A stretch of DNA of 42,531 bases from an uncultured Ruminococcus sp. GTDB lineage: Bacteria; Bacillota; Clostridia; Oscillospirales; Ruminococcaceae. This document shows positions 17,037 through 25,046 of this stretch, one piece after another. Position 1 is the stretch's first letter; each line of letters begins with the position of its first letter. Where the stretch lies: positions 1 through 42,531 of the forward strand of contig NZ_CAMYUE010000021.1 in assembly GCF_947301925.1 (NCBI RefSeq). Reading direction: 5' to 3'. A program made the position numbers and the translations under genes. Under the pieces are notes generated by a model. It worked only from the letters and a program-made list of their open reading frames with translations. It was not told the origin of the DNA and searched no databases.

Positions 17037-18239
17037 TTATCTTCCCGAAAGGGCTTTTGCCGCAGCAGGCTGACATACAACGTGGTCGGCAGTCTCGCCG
17101 CTCACCTTATAAAGCACATCTGCCAATGCCATGTACGCGATATCCTCGGGCATAAGCTTCCCTGTGGGACATATTATCATGCCGTCGGTCATATCAAGAT
17201 GAGTTACTGCTACGGCTGTTCTTTCGCCTTCTGCTATGTATTTCCTGTCCAGTGCAAGAGAGGCCATGAATTCGGGCAGGTCGAACAGACCGTACCTGAA
17301 TGTGCCCTGAAATTCATTGGGAGCGTTGGTCTTGTCGTACAGGCCGTATTCCTCAGCGATGGTATCAGACTGTGTATCGAACCTGCCTGCGCCGTGGCGT
17401 GTGAAGAATGACCTTGTAACGTAGCATATTTCTGTTTCGCGTTTTTCCAGTTTGTCCAGTATGGCGCGGATATTTTTCATGCCTGTGTCCGAAGGCGTGA
17501 GGTGAGGGAAGTAGTCCGTTCTGTTCTGATCCAGCATGAGCCCCTGAGCTCCCTCGAATACAGCCGTATCGTACTCCTCGATGATCTGCTCGTCTCCACG
17601 GCGGCAGAACGCCGCCATAGCATACAGGTCATCGAGATAATTCTCGGTTAGCATATGGTTTGCCAGCATCTCGGAAAGCTCCCTTTCCGCGTCTCCTGCG
17701 ATACCCAGCTCACGGGCACGCTTGCGGCAGTATTCCCCGTTTATCCTGTTTATCATTCCCCTTACAGCGCTCCTGCCTTCTTTCAGCGCATAGTCATAGT
17801 CAAAGGCGTACCTGCTGTCCCTGCTGCGGACGACGGTCTCGAATATTCCCACGCCGCAGCTGCCGTGGCGGTTGTTCCCGCGCATAGTCTCAGCCATCTG
17901 GTTCAGCAGCATATCGCAGGGGAGAGTCACCCTGCACCGCCCGTCGATGAAGATATTGCCCGTATCGCTGCCCAGCTGCGCCAGCTCTCTTGAAAAAAGC
18001 ATAGGGTTGAGTATAAAGAACTCTGAAAGGTATGTGTCCGCGCCTGCAAAGCTGCCGGAGCCTATGTGTGAGAAGATATGTCTTTTACCGTCACTTGTGC
18101 ATACGGTATGCCCCGCCTGTGCGCCGCCGTTGCTCCTGATGTTTATGACGCTGCTGTCTGTGCGGCAGAAAAGGTCTGTCATGAGGCCCTTGCCCTCGTC
18201 GCCGAAATTTGCTCCTATGACCGCATATGCTTTTTTCAT
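17037..18239 (-). CDS. Adenylosuccinate-synthetase-like enzyme
   Basis: The 400-aa protein, slightly shorter than typical PurA (~425-430), starts at 18239 after TCTGAGGTGATAAT. The GTP site GDEGKG carries the catalytic Asp (D14). SNGGAQAGHTV supplies the catalytic His (H44) but replaces the usual GGNNAGHT. Further ADSS motifs are FEGAQGLMLD and TRHGAGRFDTQ, while the IMP-loop GTTGRGIGP is altered to HGSCGVGIFE. Canonical PurA joins IMP and aspartate using GTP. Intact catalytic residues with changes around the IMP site suggest an active ligase with a changed nucleotide substrate (inference). It is the last gene of an operon with VWA and J-domain proteins, an odd setting for purine biosynthesis. 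Confidence 0.8.
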   Translation of the reverse strand: MKKAYAVIGANFGDEGKGLMTDLFCRTDSSVINIRSNGGAQAGHTVCTSDGKRHIFSHIGSGSFAGADTYLSEFFILNPMLFSRELAQLGSDTGNIFIDGRCRVTLPCDMLLNQMAETMRGNNRHGSCGVGIFETVVRSRDSRYAFDYDYALKEGRSAVRGMINRINGEYCRKRARELGIAGDAERELSEMLANHMLTENYLDDLYAMAAFCRRGDEQIIEEYDTAVFEGAQGLMLDQNRTDYFPHLTPSDTGMKNIRAILDKLEKRETEICYVTRSFFTRHGAGRFDTQSDTIAEEYGLYDKTNAPNEFQGTFRYGLFDLPEFMASLALDRKYIAEGERTAVAVTHLDMTDGMIICPTGKLMPEDIAYMALADVLYKVSGETADHVVCQPAAAKALSGR

Positions 18240-18248
18240 ATTATCACC

Positions 18249-19157
18249 TCAGAATCTGATTATTCCGTTGAGTACGCTCCTTTTCCGTGTGGGAAGTCCG
18301 CCGAGAGCGTTCCTTACGGCAAGCCGTGTATCGCCGTCCCAGGAATTGATGATATCCTCTGTATCTCTTCCCGCAACGCTTTCGAGCAGCGAAACGATTA
18401 TCTCGGGTATGGCGCTGACGTCTGTTACCGAGACAGCTCTTTCGCCCATTAGTTTCCGCCATTTCGGCAGTTTTACAATGCTTTCGTTTCTCCCGTCCAT
18501 GACCATAAGGTGGAACACGTCGTAACGTCTGCTTACCTGAGCCAGCAGAGCTGCTGTATCTATATCCTCCCTGACATTGTCGCCGAATACCCTTTCTATT
18601 TCCTTTGCAAGCATTTTTTCGGGGAAGCCGTCGTCGCCGAGAGTGAAGATAACTCCCTTTTTGCGACGCTTGTCCCAGGCGTCGGTCTTTGTCTTGTTTG
18701 CGGCGAGATACCAGACAAGAGGATAGCTCTCGAAGCTGTTTCCGCCGCCGCCGCGCTCGAACCAGAGCTCTGTCAGCTGGCTTGCGATGCGTATGTCGGA
18801 TTCAAACTGTGTGGCCTGGAGCGGTGAGCGGTCGCATCTTGAATCGCCTACAGCGCAGAACATTATCTGCGGCCCCTCAACAGGCTGGCGCTCGATGATA
18901 TCCTTTACCATTTCGCCCAGGTGTTTTGCCGTTACGTCCAGCAGATCGCTCATTGAGCCCGTAACGTCAAGACCTATGATGATAGGCGTAGTTACAGGGT
19001 GATCTGCCGAGTCAAGGCTTTCCCTGAAACTGATCTTCCGCGGATCGTATTTCGCGTCGATCCCGGTGGCCTTGTAGATGTCGTTGACCTTTTTTCCACT
19101 GATCCTTGCAGACGAATATTTCTTCCAGTCTGCTGAATTCCATGAACCGTATCCCAT
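18249..19157 (-). CDS. von Willebrand factor A (VWA) domain protein
   Basis: The 302-aa protein starts at 19157 after AGGAGGTACTATT. It has a short N-terminal segment (MGYGSWNSADWKKY), then a VWA domain with the metal-ion-dependent adhesion site IIIGLDVTGSMSD (a D-x-T-x-S variant), FCAVGDSRCDRSP and FTLGDDGFPEK. There is no signal peptide or membrane helix, so it is cytoplasmic. Intracellular VWA proteins usually scaffold complexes, often with ATPases or kinases. It lies 9 bp before the ADSS-like gene and 26 bp after the J-domain gene, so the three are probably co-transcribed. Confidence 0.85.
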   Translation of the reverse strand: MGYGSWNSADWKKYSSARISGKKVNDIYKATGIDAKYDPRKISFRESLDSADHPVTTPIIIGLDVTGSMSDLLDVTAKHLGEMVKDIIERQPVEGPQIMFCAVGDSRCDRSPLQATQFESDIRIASQLTELWFERGGGGNSFESYPLVWYLAANKTKTDAWDKRRKKGVIFTLGDDGFPEKMLAKEIERVFGDNVREDIDTAALLAQVSRRYDVFHLMVMDGRNESIVKLPKWRKLMGERAVSVTDVSAIPEIIVSLLESVAGRDTEDIINSWDGDTRLAVRNALGGLPTRKRSVLNGIIRF

Positions 19158-19183
19158 AATAGTACCTCCTGTGATATTTATTT

Positions 19184-20155
19184 TCAGCCTGCGATATCAG
19201 GCAGTCTGACGTTCATATGTGTGAATCTCCTTCCGCCGAAGCCGTCGGTTATCACCTTTTCCCATTTTTCCATTTCCTCAAATGCGGAGCTGCTGCATAT
19301 ACTCTCGGCGTAATCCTTCACGGCGCAGGGAGCGTCGTCGGAGAGTATCCGCCTTGCCAGAGCCTTTACACATTCAAGGTCAGTGATATGCTGTGCTGTG
19401 CCGTCGGTTTTTGTAAGTGACGAGAGGGAAGCGTATACGCTCGATTGCACTCCCGTCATCCTGCCGCCTTCTCTTGCGGCGAACCACCAGCCTCCGCCCA
19501 CTCTGACCGTGTGCTCTGCGGGATCTATGAAGAGGTTTTCCTCTGCGAGGCAGTTCCAGACTATCCCTTTTGTCTCGGCGTAGCAGCATATCCCCAGCAG
19601 CCGTGATATTATCCATGCAGCGTGGCGGCTGTCAAGGCGTCCGCCGTAGAAATCAAGCACCCTTGGCAGGGGAAGCTCTCCCGCACGCTTGCAGGTCTCG
19701 ACGAGCAGTCCCTCATCGGTGCTGATGACCTGTGTTACCAGCGGCAGGAACACCTCTGCCTGTGCAAGTATCTGCTGCGGGAGATACTCCCTGAAGAACA
19801 GGTCAGACCGCGCCTCTGACTGCGTGAAGCAGTCGGAAAGCTCGTCCTTGATAAGGAAGTAAACATTACGCTCGCCGATGTATTCCATGCCGTATTCCTG
19901 AGATACTGCCATGAGATATTTTATGCCGACAGCGCGGCTGCCGCAGCGGAACAGTTTTTCCTGGCAGCTGTGAGCCTTCTTCAGCTTTCCGTATAGCTCG
20001 TTTATGACCGCCGAAGCCTCGGGAGCTCTGGGGTCGCTGCACCTGTCGGGGTGATATTTCAGCATCAGTGCCATGTATATGGGCTGAGCCAGAGCGATAT
20101 CCTCGGGAAAGATATCTGTGCAGCATCTGCATTTCAGGATCTCGGATATATCCAT
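19184..20155 (-). CDS. J-domain protein fused to a degenerate kinase-like domain
   Basis: The 323-aa protein starts at 20155 after AAGGAGGTAAGCTGAT. Residues ~5-65 form a J domain with the KYHPDR motif (HPD at ~35-37) that stimulates Hsp70 ATPase; a CRCC cysteine cluster precedes it. Residues ~80-300 resemble a protein-kinase fold: GIVWNCLAEENLFID sits where the catalytic loop (H-x-D...N) would be, and VRVGGGWWFA where DFG would be. The catalytic Asp and DFG Asp are missing, so I read it as a pseudokinase; this assignment is tentative. It is the first gene of the operon divergent from the NrtR-like regulator. Confidence 0.7.
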   Translation of the reverse strand: MDISEILKCRCCTDIFPEDIALAQPIYMALMLKYHPDRCSDPRAPEASAVINELYGKLKKAHSCQEKLFRCGSRAVGIKYLMAVSQEYGMEYIGERNVYFLIKDELSDCFTQSEARSDLFFREYLPQQILAQAEVFLPLVTQVISTDEGLLVETCKRAGELPLPRVLDFYGGRLDSRHAAWIISRLLGICCYAETKGIVWNCLAEENLFIDPAEHTVRVGGGWWFAAREGGRMTGVQSSVYASLSSLTKTDGTAQHITDLECVKALARRILSDDAPCAVKDYAESICSSSAFEEMEKWEKVITDGFGGRRFTHMNVRLPDIAG

Positions 20156-20235
20156 ATCAGCTTACCTCCTTATGATTGAATTAAAATGATATTAACAGCG
20201 GGTAAAAATAAAAGCTGCTGTATTAATATCCTTTT

Positions 20236-20332
20236 GTTATTATCATAATAACATTAACAGTTCGATTTGTCAAGACGTTCCGAGTGGATTCTGCGTTTTT
20301 AACAATCAGATAATATCATTATAATATTATCT
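20236..20332. promoter_or_regulatory. Palindromes in the divergent region between the J-domain operon and the NrtR-like gene
   Basis: Two perfect inverted repeats lie in the 265-bp gap: GTTATTAT-c-ATAATAAC (20236-20252) and AGATAATAT-N7-ATATTATCT (20308-20332). An imperfect pair, GATATTAACAGC / GCTGCTGTATTAATATC, lies nearer the J-domain start. Such sites between a regulator gene and a divergent operon are the usual place for its operators. Confidence 0.55.
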
Positions 20333-20420
20333 ATGTGCAGAGTTTACAAAGATCCTCCGCATATTGACAGCCGCGGTGATCTGTGTTATTATTAATCAGA
20401 TATTATCATCGGAGGTTCCT

Positions 20421-21227
20421 ATGGATTACGATATAACTAAATACGACAGACCCTCGGTCGCTGCGGATATTGTGGTATTCACCGTCCGCAAGGGCGACAG
20501 CGAAAGCTACAGACACCTTTCAAAGCCTGTTCTTTCGGTGCTTCTTGTAAGGCGTACAGAATGGCCCTTTGAGGATATGCCCGCTCTTCCCGGAGGCTTC
20601 TGCTGCCGCGAGGAGACTATTGAGGAAACGGCGCTGCGCAAGCTCAGGGAAAAAACGGGAGTGGACTGTCCGCCTCTTTCGCTGCTCTGCAATCTTTCAA
20701 AGCAGGGCCGAGACCCGAGAGGCTGGATAATCTCGTGCTGCTACTGGACGGTCATCGGGCATACAAATGCGGCTCTGGATAAGAATGCGGAGTGGTATGA
20801 GGTATCACTGAAGGAGTCTGACGGAGCATATACCCTTATTCTCACTGACGACAGCGGCAGGGAATTCATCTCCGAGGTCAGGCTGAACAATCCCAACGAG
20901 CTGTATAATCAGTCCGCTGAGGCTGAGATACCAAGAAACAGCCTTGCCTTCGACCATGCCGAGATGATCGTAAACGCGCTGCTGAAGCTCAGGAGCAGCC
21001 TTGAAAAGCCCTATGCCGCATTCAGGCTGCTGCCGGAAAGATTTACCCTTACCGACCTCCAGCAGGTCTACGAGGCCATACTGGACAAAAAGCTGATAAT
21101 GGCTAATTTCAGGCGGAAGATCGCTCCGTACGTGGAGGAGACAGACGGTATCGAGGGCGGAGCAGGTCATCGTCCGTCAAAGCTGTTCACCAGAAAGGCG
21201 GCGGCAGCAGATAGCAGTCCCCTATAA
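20421..21227 (+). CDS. NrtR-type Nudix transcriptional regulator
   Basis: I chose ATG 20421, directly after ATCGGAGGTTCCT, over the upstream in-frame ATG 20364. The 268-aa protein has an N-terminal Nudix domain (~15-150). Its Nudix box begins GGFCCREETIEETALRKL (residues ~58-81), but REUxEE is changed to RKLREK, losing two catalytic glutamates, so hydrolysis is unlikely. The C-terminal ~90 residues (FTLTDLQQVYEAILDKK, NFRRKI) form the winged helix typical of NrtR. NrtR regulators bind DNA and respond to ADP-ribose or related NAD metabolites. The divergent J-domain/VWA/ADSS-like operon is the obvious target, in place of the usual NAD genes. Confidence 0.85.
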   Translation: MDYDITKYDRPSVAADIVVFTVRKGDSESYRHLSKPVLSVLLVRRTEWPFEDMPALPGGFCCREETIEETALRKLREKTGVDCPPLSLLCNLSKQGRDPRGWIISCCYWTVIGHTNAALDKNAEWYEVSLKESDGAYTLILTDDSGREFISEVRLNNPNELYNQSAEAEIPRNSLAFDHAEMIVNALLKLRSSLEKPYAAFRLLPERFTLTDLQQVYEAILDKKLIMANFRRKIAPYVEETDGIEGGAGHRPSKLFTRKAAAADSSPL

Positions 21228-21260
21228 CGTTCCTGACGCTTTGCGTATGAGATAGTGGGC

Positions 21261-21289
21261 TTGATTTTTTACATTTAATGATATATAAT
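21261..21289 (+). promoter_or_regulatory. Promoter of the SPKTG-anchored LRR gene
   Basis: TTGATT (21261-21266) and TATAAT (21284-21289) are 17 bp apart, giving a ~70-nt leader before the ATG at 21367. Confidence 0.75.
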
Positions 21290-21366
21290 AGTAAAAAATC
21301 AAACAACATATAGTCTGGATCCTTATTTCAATAAATCAACATAACTTACAGAAAAGGAGTTAAACT

Positions 21367-22764
21367 ATGAAAAAAGCAATATCGTTTATGGCATCACTTG
21401 CAGTTGCAGGTTCTTTAACAGCTTTCGGTGCTGATCCGTTTGAATGTTCGGCGATAAGAGCTGTTACCATCGTTGAAGAAGGCACCTATGAGCTCGGCGA
21501 CGGCTCGTCTGTGGATTATCAGGTCACGGACAGCGATGAGCTTATCATAAAAAAGTATAACGGTACTGCCGCCGAAGTAGAGATACCTTCGGAGATCAAC
21601 GGAAAGAAAGTTAATTCCATATCAGGCGTTGCATTCAGGAACTGTACGGCAATGACCTCGGTCACTATACCCGACAGCGTTTCGGAGATCGTAGGCGGAG
21701 CTTTTCAAGGCTGTACCGGTCTGACATCTGTGACCATACCAGACAGTATCCAGTACATCTCGGACGGCACTTTCAAGGACTGTACGGCTTTAAAGTCTGT
21801 TACTCTGCCGGAAAGCCTGAAGTACATCAGCTTTAACGCCTTTGAGAACTGCACCGAGCTGGATTCTATCAATATTCCCGAGAATATCGAGAATATCTAC
21901 AGCGACGCTTTCAAAAACACAAAATGGTACGACGATCAGCCTGACGGACTTGTCATCGCAGGCAATGTTTTATATAAGTATAAAGGAACAATGCCTGAGA
22001 ATACGTCGGTAGATATCCCCGATAATGTAAGAGTCATCGCTTATAATGCATTCGAGAACTGCACGGGTATGACCTCGGTAACTATTCCCGAGGGCGTTAA
22101 GGATATAGGTTCGGATGCTTTTTCGGGCTGTACAGGACTTACCTCGGTAACTATCCCCGGAACCGTTCCGATGATAGGATATGCGGCGTTTAGCGGCTGC
22201 ACAGGGCTGACTTCGCTTACTCTCAGTGAGGGCGTCGAAAATATACAGAACGGAGCTTTTGACGGCTGTACAGCATTGTCTTCGGTAAAGCTTCCCGACA
22301 GCCTCCGCATAATCTGTTCATATGCTTTCGGAAACTGTACATCTCTGACCGAAGTATCTATTCCCGAGGGAACAGAGTATATTATGAATAACGCCTTTAC
22401 GGGCTGTTCAAATCTGACTAAGGTAACTATTCCCAGGATCAAAGAGCAAAATGAGGGCGTGGATACAATTGAAAAGGATGTATTCCTGAATTGCAGCAAG
22501 GATCTTACTATCTACGGATATAAGGGCACTCTGGCTGAAAGATACGCCAAGGAAAACGGCATAAAATTCTCTGCTCTGGACGCTGCGGCTGCACAGAAGA
22601 CCACAACGACAACAGCCGGCGGAAAAAAGGCAAGCACTTCCACTACCAAGGCAAAGGGCGATTCGCCCAAAACAGGCGACAGAGGTATCGGCGGATTTGC
22701 TGCGGCAGGCGCGGCAGCAGCGATATTAGCCCTCGCAGCATACAGAAAAAGAAAAGTACAATAA
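21367..22764 (+). CDS. Wall-anchored BspA-type LRR surface protein
   Basis: The start at 21367 follows AAAAGGAGTTAAACT. The 465-aa protein has a signal peptide (MKKAISFMASLAVAGSLTAFG), a short N-terminal lead-in, and about 13 LRR_5 repeats of ~23 residues (AFxGCTGLTSVTIPDSV) spanning ~70-390. A Thr/Lys linker (TTTTTAGGKKASTSTTKAKG), DSPKTG (432-437), an Ala-rich hydrophobic stretch and a basic RKRKVQ tail follow. The anchor region is nearly the same layout as in the metallophosphoesterase at 5455, which suggests the same sortase. It likely serves binding or adhesion at the cell surface (family inference). Confidence 0.92.
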   Translation: MKKAISFMASLAVAGSLTAFGADPFECSAIRAVTIVEEGTYELGDGSSVDYQVTDSDELIIKKYNGTAAEVEIPSEINGKKVNSISGVAFRNCTAMTSVTIPDSVSEIVGGAFQGCTGLTSVTIPDSIQYISDGTFKDCTALKSVTLPESLKYISFNAFENCTELDSINIPENIENIYSDAFKNTKWYDDQPDGLVIAGNVLYKYKGTMPENTSVDIPDNVRVIAYNAFENCTGMTSVTIPEGVKDIGSDAFSGCTGLTSVTIPGTVPMIGYAAFSGCTGLTSLTLSEGVENIQNGAFDGCTALSSVKLPDSLRIICSYAFGNCTSLTEVSIPEGTEYIMNNAFTGCSNLTKVTIPRIKEQNEGVDTIEKDVFLNCSKDLTIYGYKGTLAERYAKENGIKFSALDAAAAQKTTTTTAGGKKASTSTTKAKGDSPKTGDRGIGGFAAAGAAAAILALAAYRKRKVQ

Positions 22765-22782
22765 TCAATACGGATATTATTA

Positions 22783-22818
22783 AAGGGATCAGCTTCGCTT
22801 TTGCGGGGCTGATCCCTT
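22783..22818 (+). terminator. Terminator of the anchored LRR gene
   Basis: AAGGGATCAGC (22783-22793) pairs perfectly with GCTGATCCCTT (22808-22818) and is followed by GTTTTTC. Confidence 0.85.
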
Positions 22819-22869
22819 GTTTTTCTGCGGCTGCTGCTCCATTGCCGGTGCAGCTTACATAACAAAAAA

Positions 22870-22940
22870 AGCAACTTACCCCCGTATTTTTGCAACTTAC
22901 CGAAAAACGGTTGACTTGCGCAGCTGCATCATTATATAAT
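22870..22940 (+). promoter_or_regulatory. Promoter of the LRR/transglutaminase gene with paired GCAACTTACC repeats
   Basis: Direct repeats GCAACTTACC begin at 22871 and 22892 (period 21 bp). TTGACT (22911-22916) and TATAAT (22935-22940) with 18-bp spacing follow 9 bp later. The same repeat pair lies next to the -35 of the dockerin gene at 15820, in the opposite orientation relative to transcription. Confidence 0.75.
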
Positions 22941-23027
22941 GTGGGTGATCTGTTTATTGCGGTGCGCACACAATGGACCGACAGCATTATCTCACTAAAA
23001 AATGTACTTTATACGGAGGATCATCAA

Positions 23028-24857
23028 ATGAAACACAAACAGCTTATCTCACTTCTCACTGCAGCAATCACAGGTATATCCGCCGCAGCTATCCCGACGA
23101 TCATACAGGAGACTCAATGTCTGACCGCTTCTGCGGCAACAGGCGACTGGCATGAGGAATGGCTGAACGGAAATATCATATACGGTTATTACGAAGGTAC
23201 AAATGAAGCTATCATCACAAAATGCTACGGAGAATACAAAACCCCCGGAAGTGATTTTACCATTCCGTCCTATATCAACGGTATGCCTGTCACTACCATT
23301 GCAAGTCTGGCATTCAACGCGAAAATATTTCATTCGGTCACGATCCCGGATACAGTCAAGGTGATCGAACCCCGTGCCTTTGAAGCCTGCACCATCACAA
23401 GCGTTTCGCTGCCGGATTCCCTCGAATCTATCGGAGCTTATGCGTTTTCACGCTCATGGCTGGAAAGCGTGACGGTCCCTGCGGGCGTAAAGACCATTGA
23501 GGAGTCCACCTTTGCGGGCTGTGACAGAATGACGTCAGTGACCCTTGAGGGCGCCGAGCTTATCAAGGTGAACGCATTCCTTAACTGCAATAATATCACA
23601 AGTCTCACGATACCCGACAACTGTAAGGCGGACGGGAACACAATGGCTTTTTCGGACTGCAAGAAGCTTGACACCATCAACGGCTATACTGCTGTCACGG
23701 AAGAAACGGACGAAAACGGCGTCAGCTACCCTGTGCTGGATCCGCATATCTACAATGTTGTCAATGAGCATTTTTCGCGCTGCTTCAATGTGAAATTCAT
23801 TGATGAATACTGTACCAAGCTTTGCAACTATGTTGTTGCAACGGAAACAGACGAGTGGATGAATGACGCTCTGAAGGCAAAGCAGCTGCATGACTGGCTG
23901 GTCCGCAACTGTGTATATGATTATGATTATGTGAGCAGCAGATATGATCTGCGCCATTTCATCTATTCCTCGTTCTTCCTGAGCTTCGGCACCAGCTCAC
24001 CGGGCACTGATCTCAGCGGCAAAATGGGAAAGACCGTTTGTGAGGGATACGCAAAAGCATATACCATGCTGCTGTCGGCCTGCGGTATCGAATCCTATGT
24101 TATCAACGATGATAACGGCTCAGACGGCCACGCCTATAACGCAGTCAAGATCAATACAAACGGAACAGACCGTTATTATCAGGTAGATGTGACATGGGAT
24201 GATGCCGGAGATGATCCTATATACGATCTTTTCCTGAAGAGTAGTACAGATATGTATGCTGCTCACGGAAATAAATATCCTTTCCAAAGAGTGGAAGATC
24301 TTTCGGATGAGCACCCTCTGCTGGATCAGTATCATGAATCCTATGAATTCCTGAAAGATCAGTGTACACAGTCTATGCCGGACATAAACGGCGACGGCAT
24401 TCTTGACTTCGATTTCGATATGGACGGATATGATTTCGGACACGATTTCATGGATGACCTTAATGCGTATCAGACTTATCTGATGTTTTCATTCGGCTTC
24501 GGCAGCTCAACGGATCAGATCAATAACAGACTGAGCGATGTGCTCGCCAATCTCCACGCTCTCAATATGAGCTACGGACAGTATATCTACGACTCAGCAC
24601 CTAAGGATGCGGCCGTTGCATCAGGTGAGACGGCAGAATTCAGTATCAGGCTCTTCGGCGACGACCTGACCTATCAGTGGTATATTTATAACCAGAGCAG
24701 CGGTCAGTGGGAGAGCATACAAAGCGAAGATGCTGTCGGACCGACGCTGCATATCACCGCAAATGCCCAGACCAACGGCACGCAGTACAGGTGTTATGTA
24801 TGGAACAAGGACGGATATTATCTCTATTCAAACCCTGTTACGCTGACATTGACCTGA
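23028..24857 (+). CDS. Secreted LRR protein with transglutaminase-like and Ig-like domains
   Basis: I chose ATG 23028 after ATACGGAGGATCATCAA; it gives a signal peptide (MKHKQLISLLTAAITGISAAA) and 609 residues. Domains in order: BspA-type LRRs (~60-220); a transglutaminase-like papain fold with a full triad in TVCEGYAKAY (C338), DGHAYNAV (H368) and YQVDVTWDD (D387); a short acidic DINGDGILDFD stretch resembling a degenerate dockerin or EF-hand (~450-485); and an Ig-like domain (~525-605, TYQWYIYNQSSGQW and TQYRCYVWN). Bacterial members of this fold are usually proteases, cross-linkers or amidases acting outside the cell; the substrate is unknown. It is monocistronic between its own promoter and terminator. 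Confidence 0.9.
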   Translation: MKHKQLISLLTAAITGISAAAIPTIIQETQCLTASAATGDWHEEWLNGNIIYGYYEGTNEAIITKCYGEYKTPGSDFTIPSYINGMPVTTIASLAFNAKIFHSVTIPDTVKVIEPRAFEACTITSVSLPDSLESIGAYAFSRSWLESVTVPAGVKTIEESTFAGCDRMTSVTLEGAELIKVNAFLNCNNITSLTIPDNCKADGNTMAFSDCKKLDTINGYTAVTEETDENGVSYPVLDPHIYNVVNEHFSRCFNVKFIDEYCTKLCNYVVATETDEWMNDALKAKQLHDWLVRNCVYDYDYVSSRYDLRHFIYSSFFLSFGTSSPGTDLSGKMGKTVCEGYAKAYTMLLSACGIESYVINDDNGSDGHAYNAVKINTNGTDRYYQVDVTWDDAGDDPIYDLFLKSSTDMYAAHGNKYPFQRVEDLSDEHPLLDQYHESYEFLKDQCTQSMPDINGDGILDFDFDMDGYDFGHDFMDDLNAYQTYLMFSFGFGSSTDQINNRLSDVLANLHALNMSYGQYIYDSAPKDAAVASGETAEFSIRLFGDDLTYQWYIYNQSSGQWESIQSEDAVGPTLHITANAQTNGTQYRCYVWNKDGYYLYSNPVTLTLT

Positions 24858-24881
24858 CAGCGTCATTGCAATACGGAAAAA

Positions 24882-24907
24882 GGCTGACTGTTCATTGACA
24901 GTCAGCC
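24882..24907 (+). terminator. Terminator of the LRR/transglutaminase gene
   Basis: GGCTGACTG (24882-24890) pairs with CAGTCAGCC (24899-24907) and is followed by CTTTTTTG. Confidence 0.9.
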
Positions 24908-24963
24908 CTTTTTTGCTGTTTTATTGTAACGATCCGTCCGTGGACATCCAAGAAGCCGGTAGC

Positions 24964-24993
24964 TTGACTTTGAAAGGCAATGGGGTGTATAAT
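24964..24993 (+). promoter_or_regulatory. Promoter of the small membrane protein gene
   Basis: TTGACT (24964-24969), 18-bp spacer, TATAAT (24988-24993). The TTGACTTTG...GTGTATAAT wording recurs in the promoters at 40280 and 41837. Confidence 0.75.
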
Positions 24994-25046
24994 AATGATA
25001 GTATGCAGTACACTGCGTATAATCTGAATAAGTGACGGTACAGACT

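Noticed and set aside
17037..18239. Phage PurZ (diaminopurine synthesis)
   Set aside because: The catalytic Asp of GDEGKG is kept, and no phage genes or dATP/dGTP-processing partners are nearby.
20421..21227. Active Nudix hydrolase
   Set aside because: Two of the catalytic glutamates of the Nudix box are replaced (RKLREK), and a winged-helix domain follows.
22890..23027. Upstream N-terminal extension of the LRR/transglutaminase protein
   Set aside because: It would run through the promoter -10 and remove the signal peptide; ATG 23028 has a clear ribosome site.
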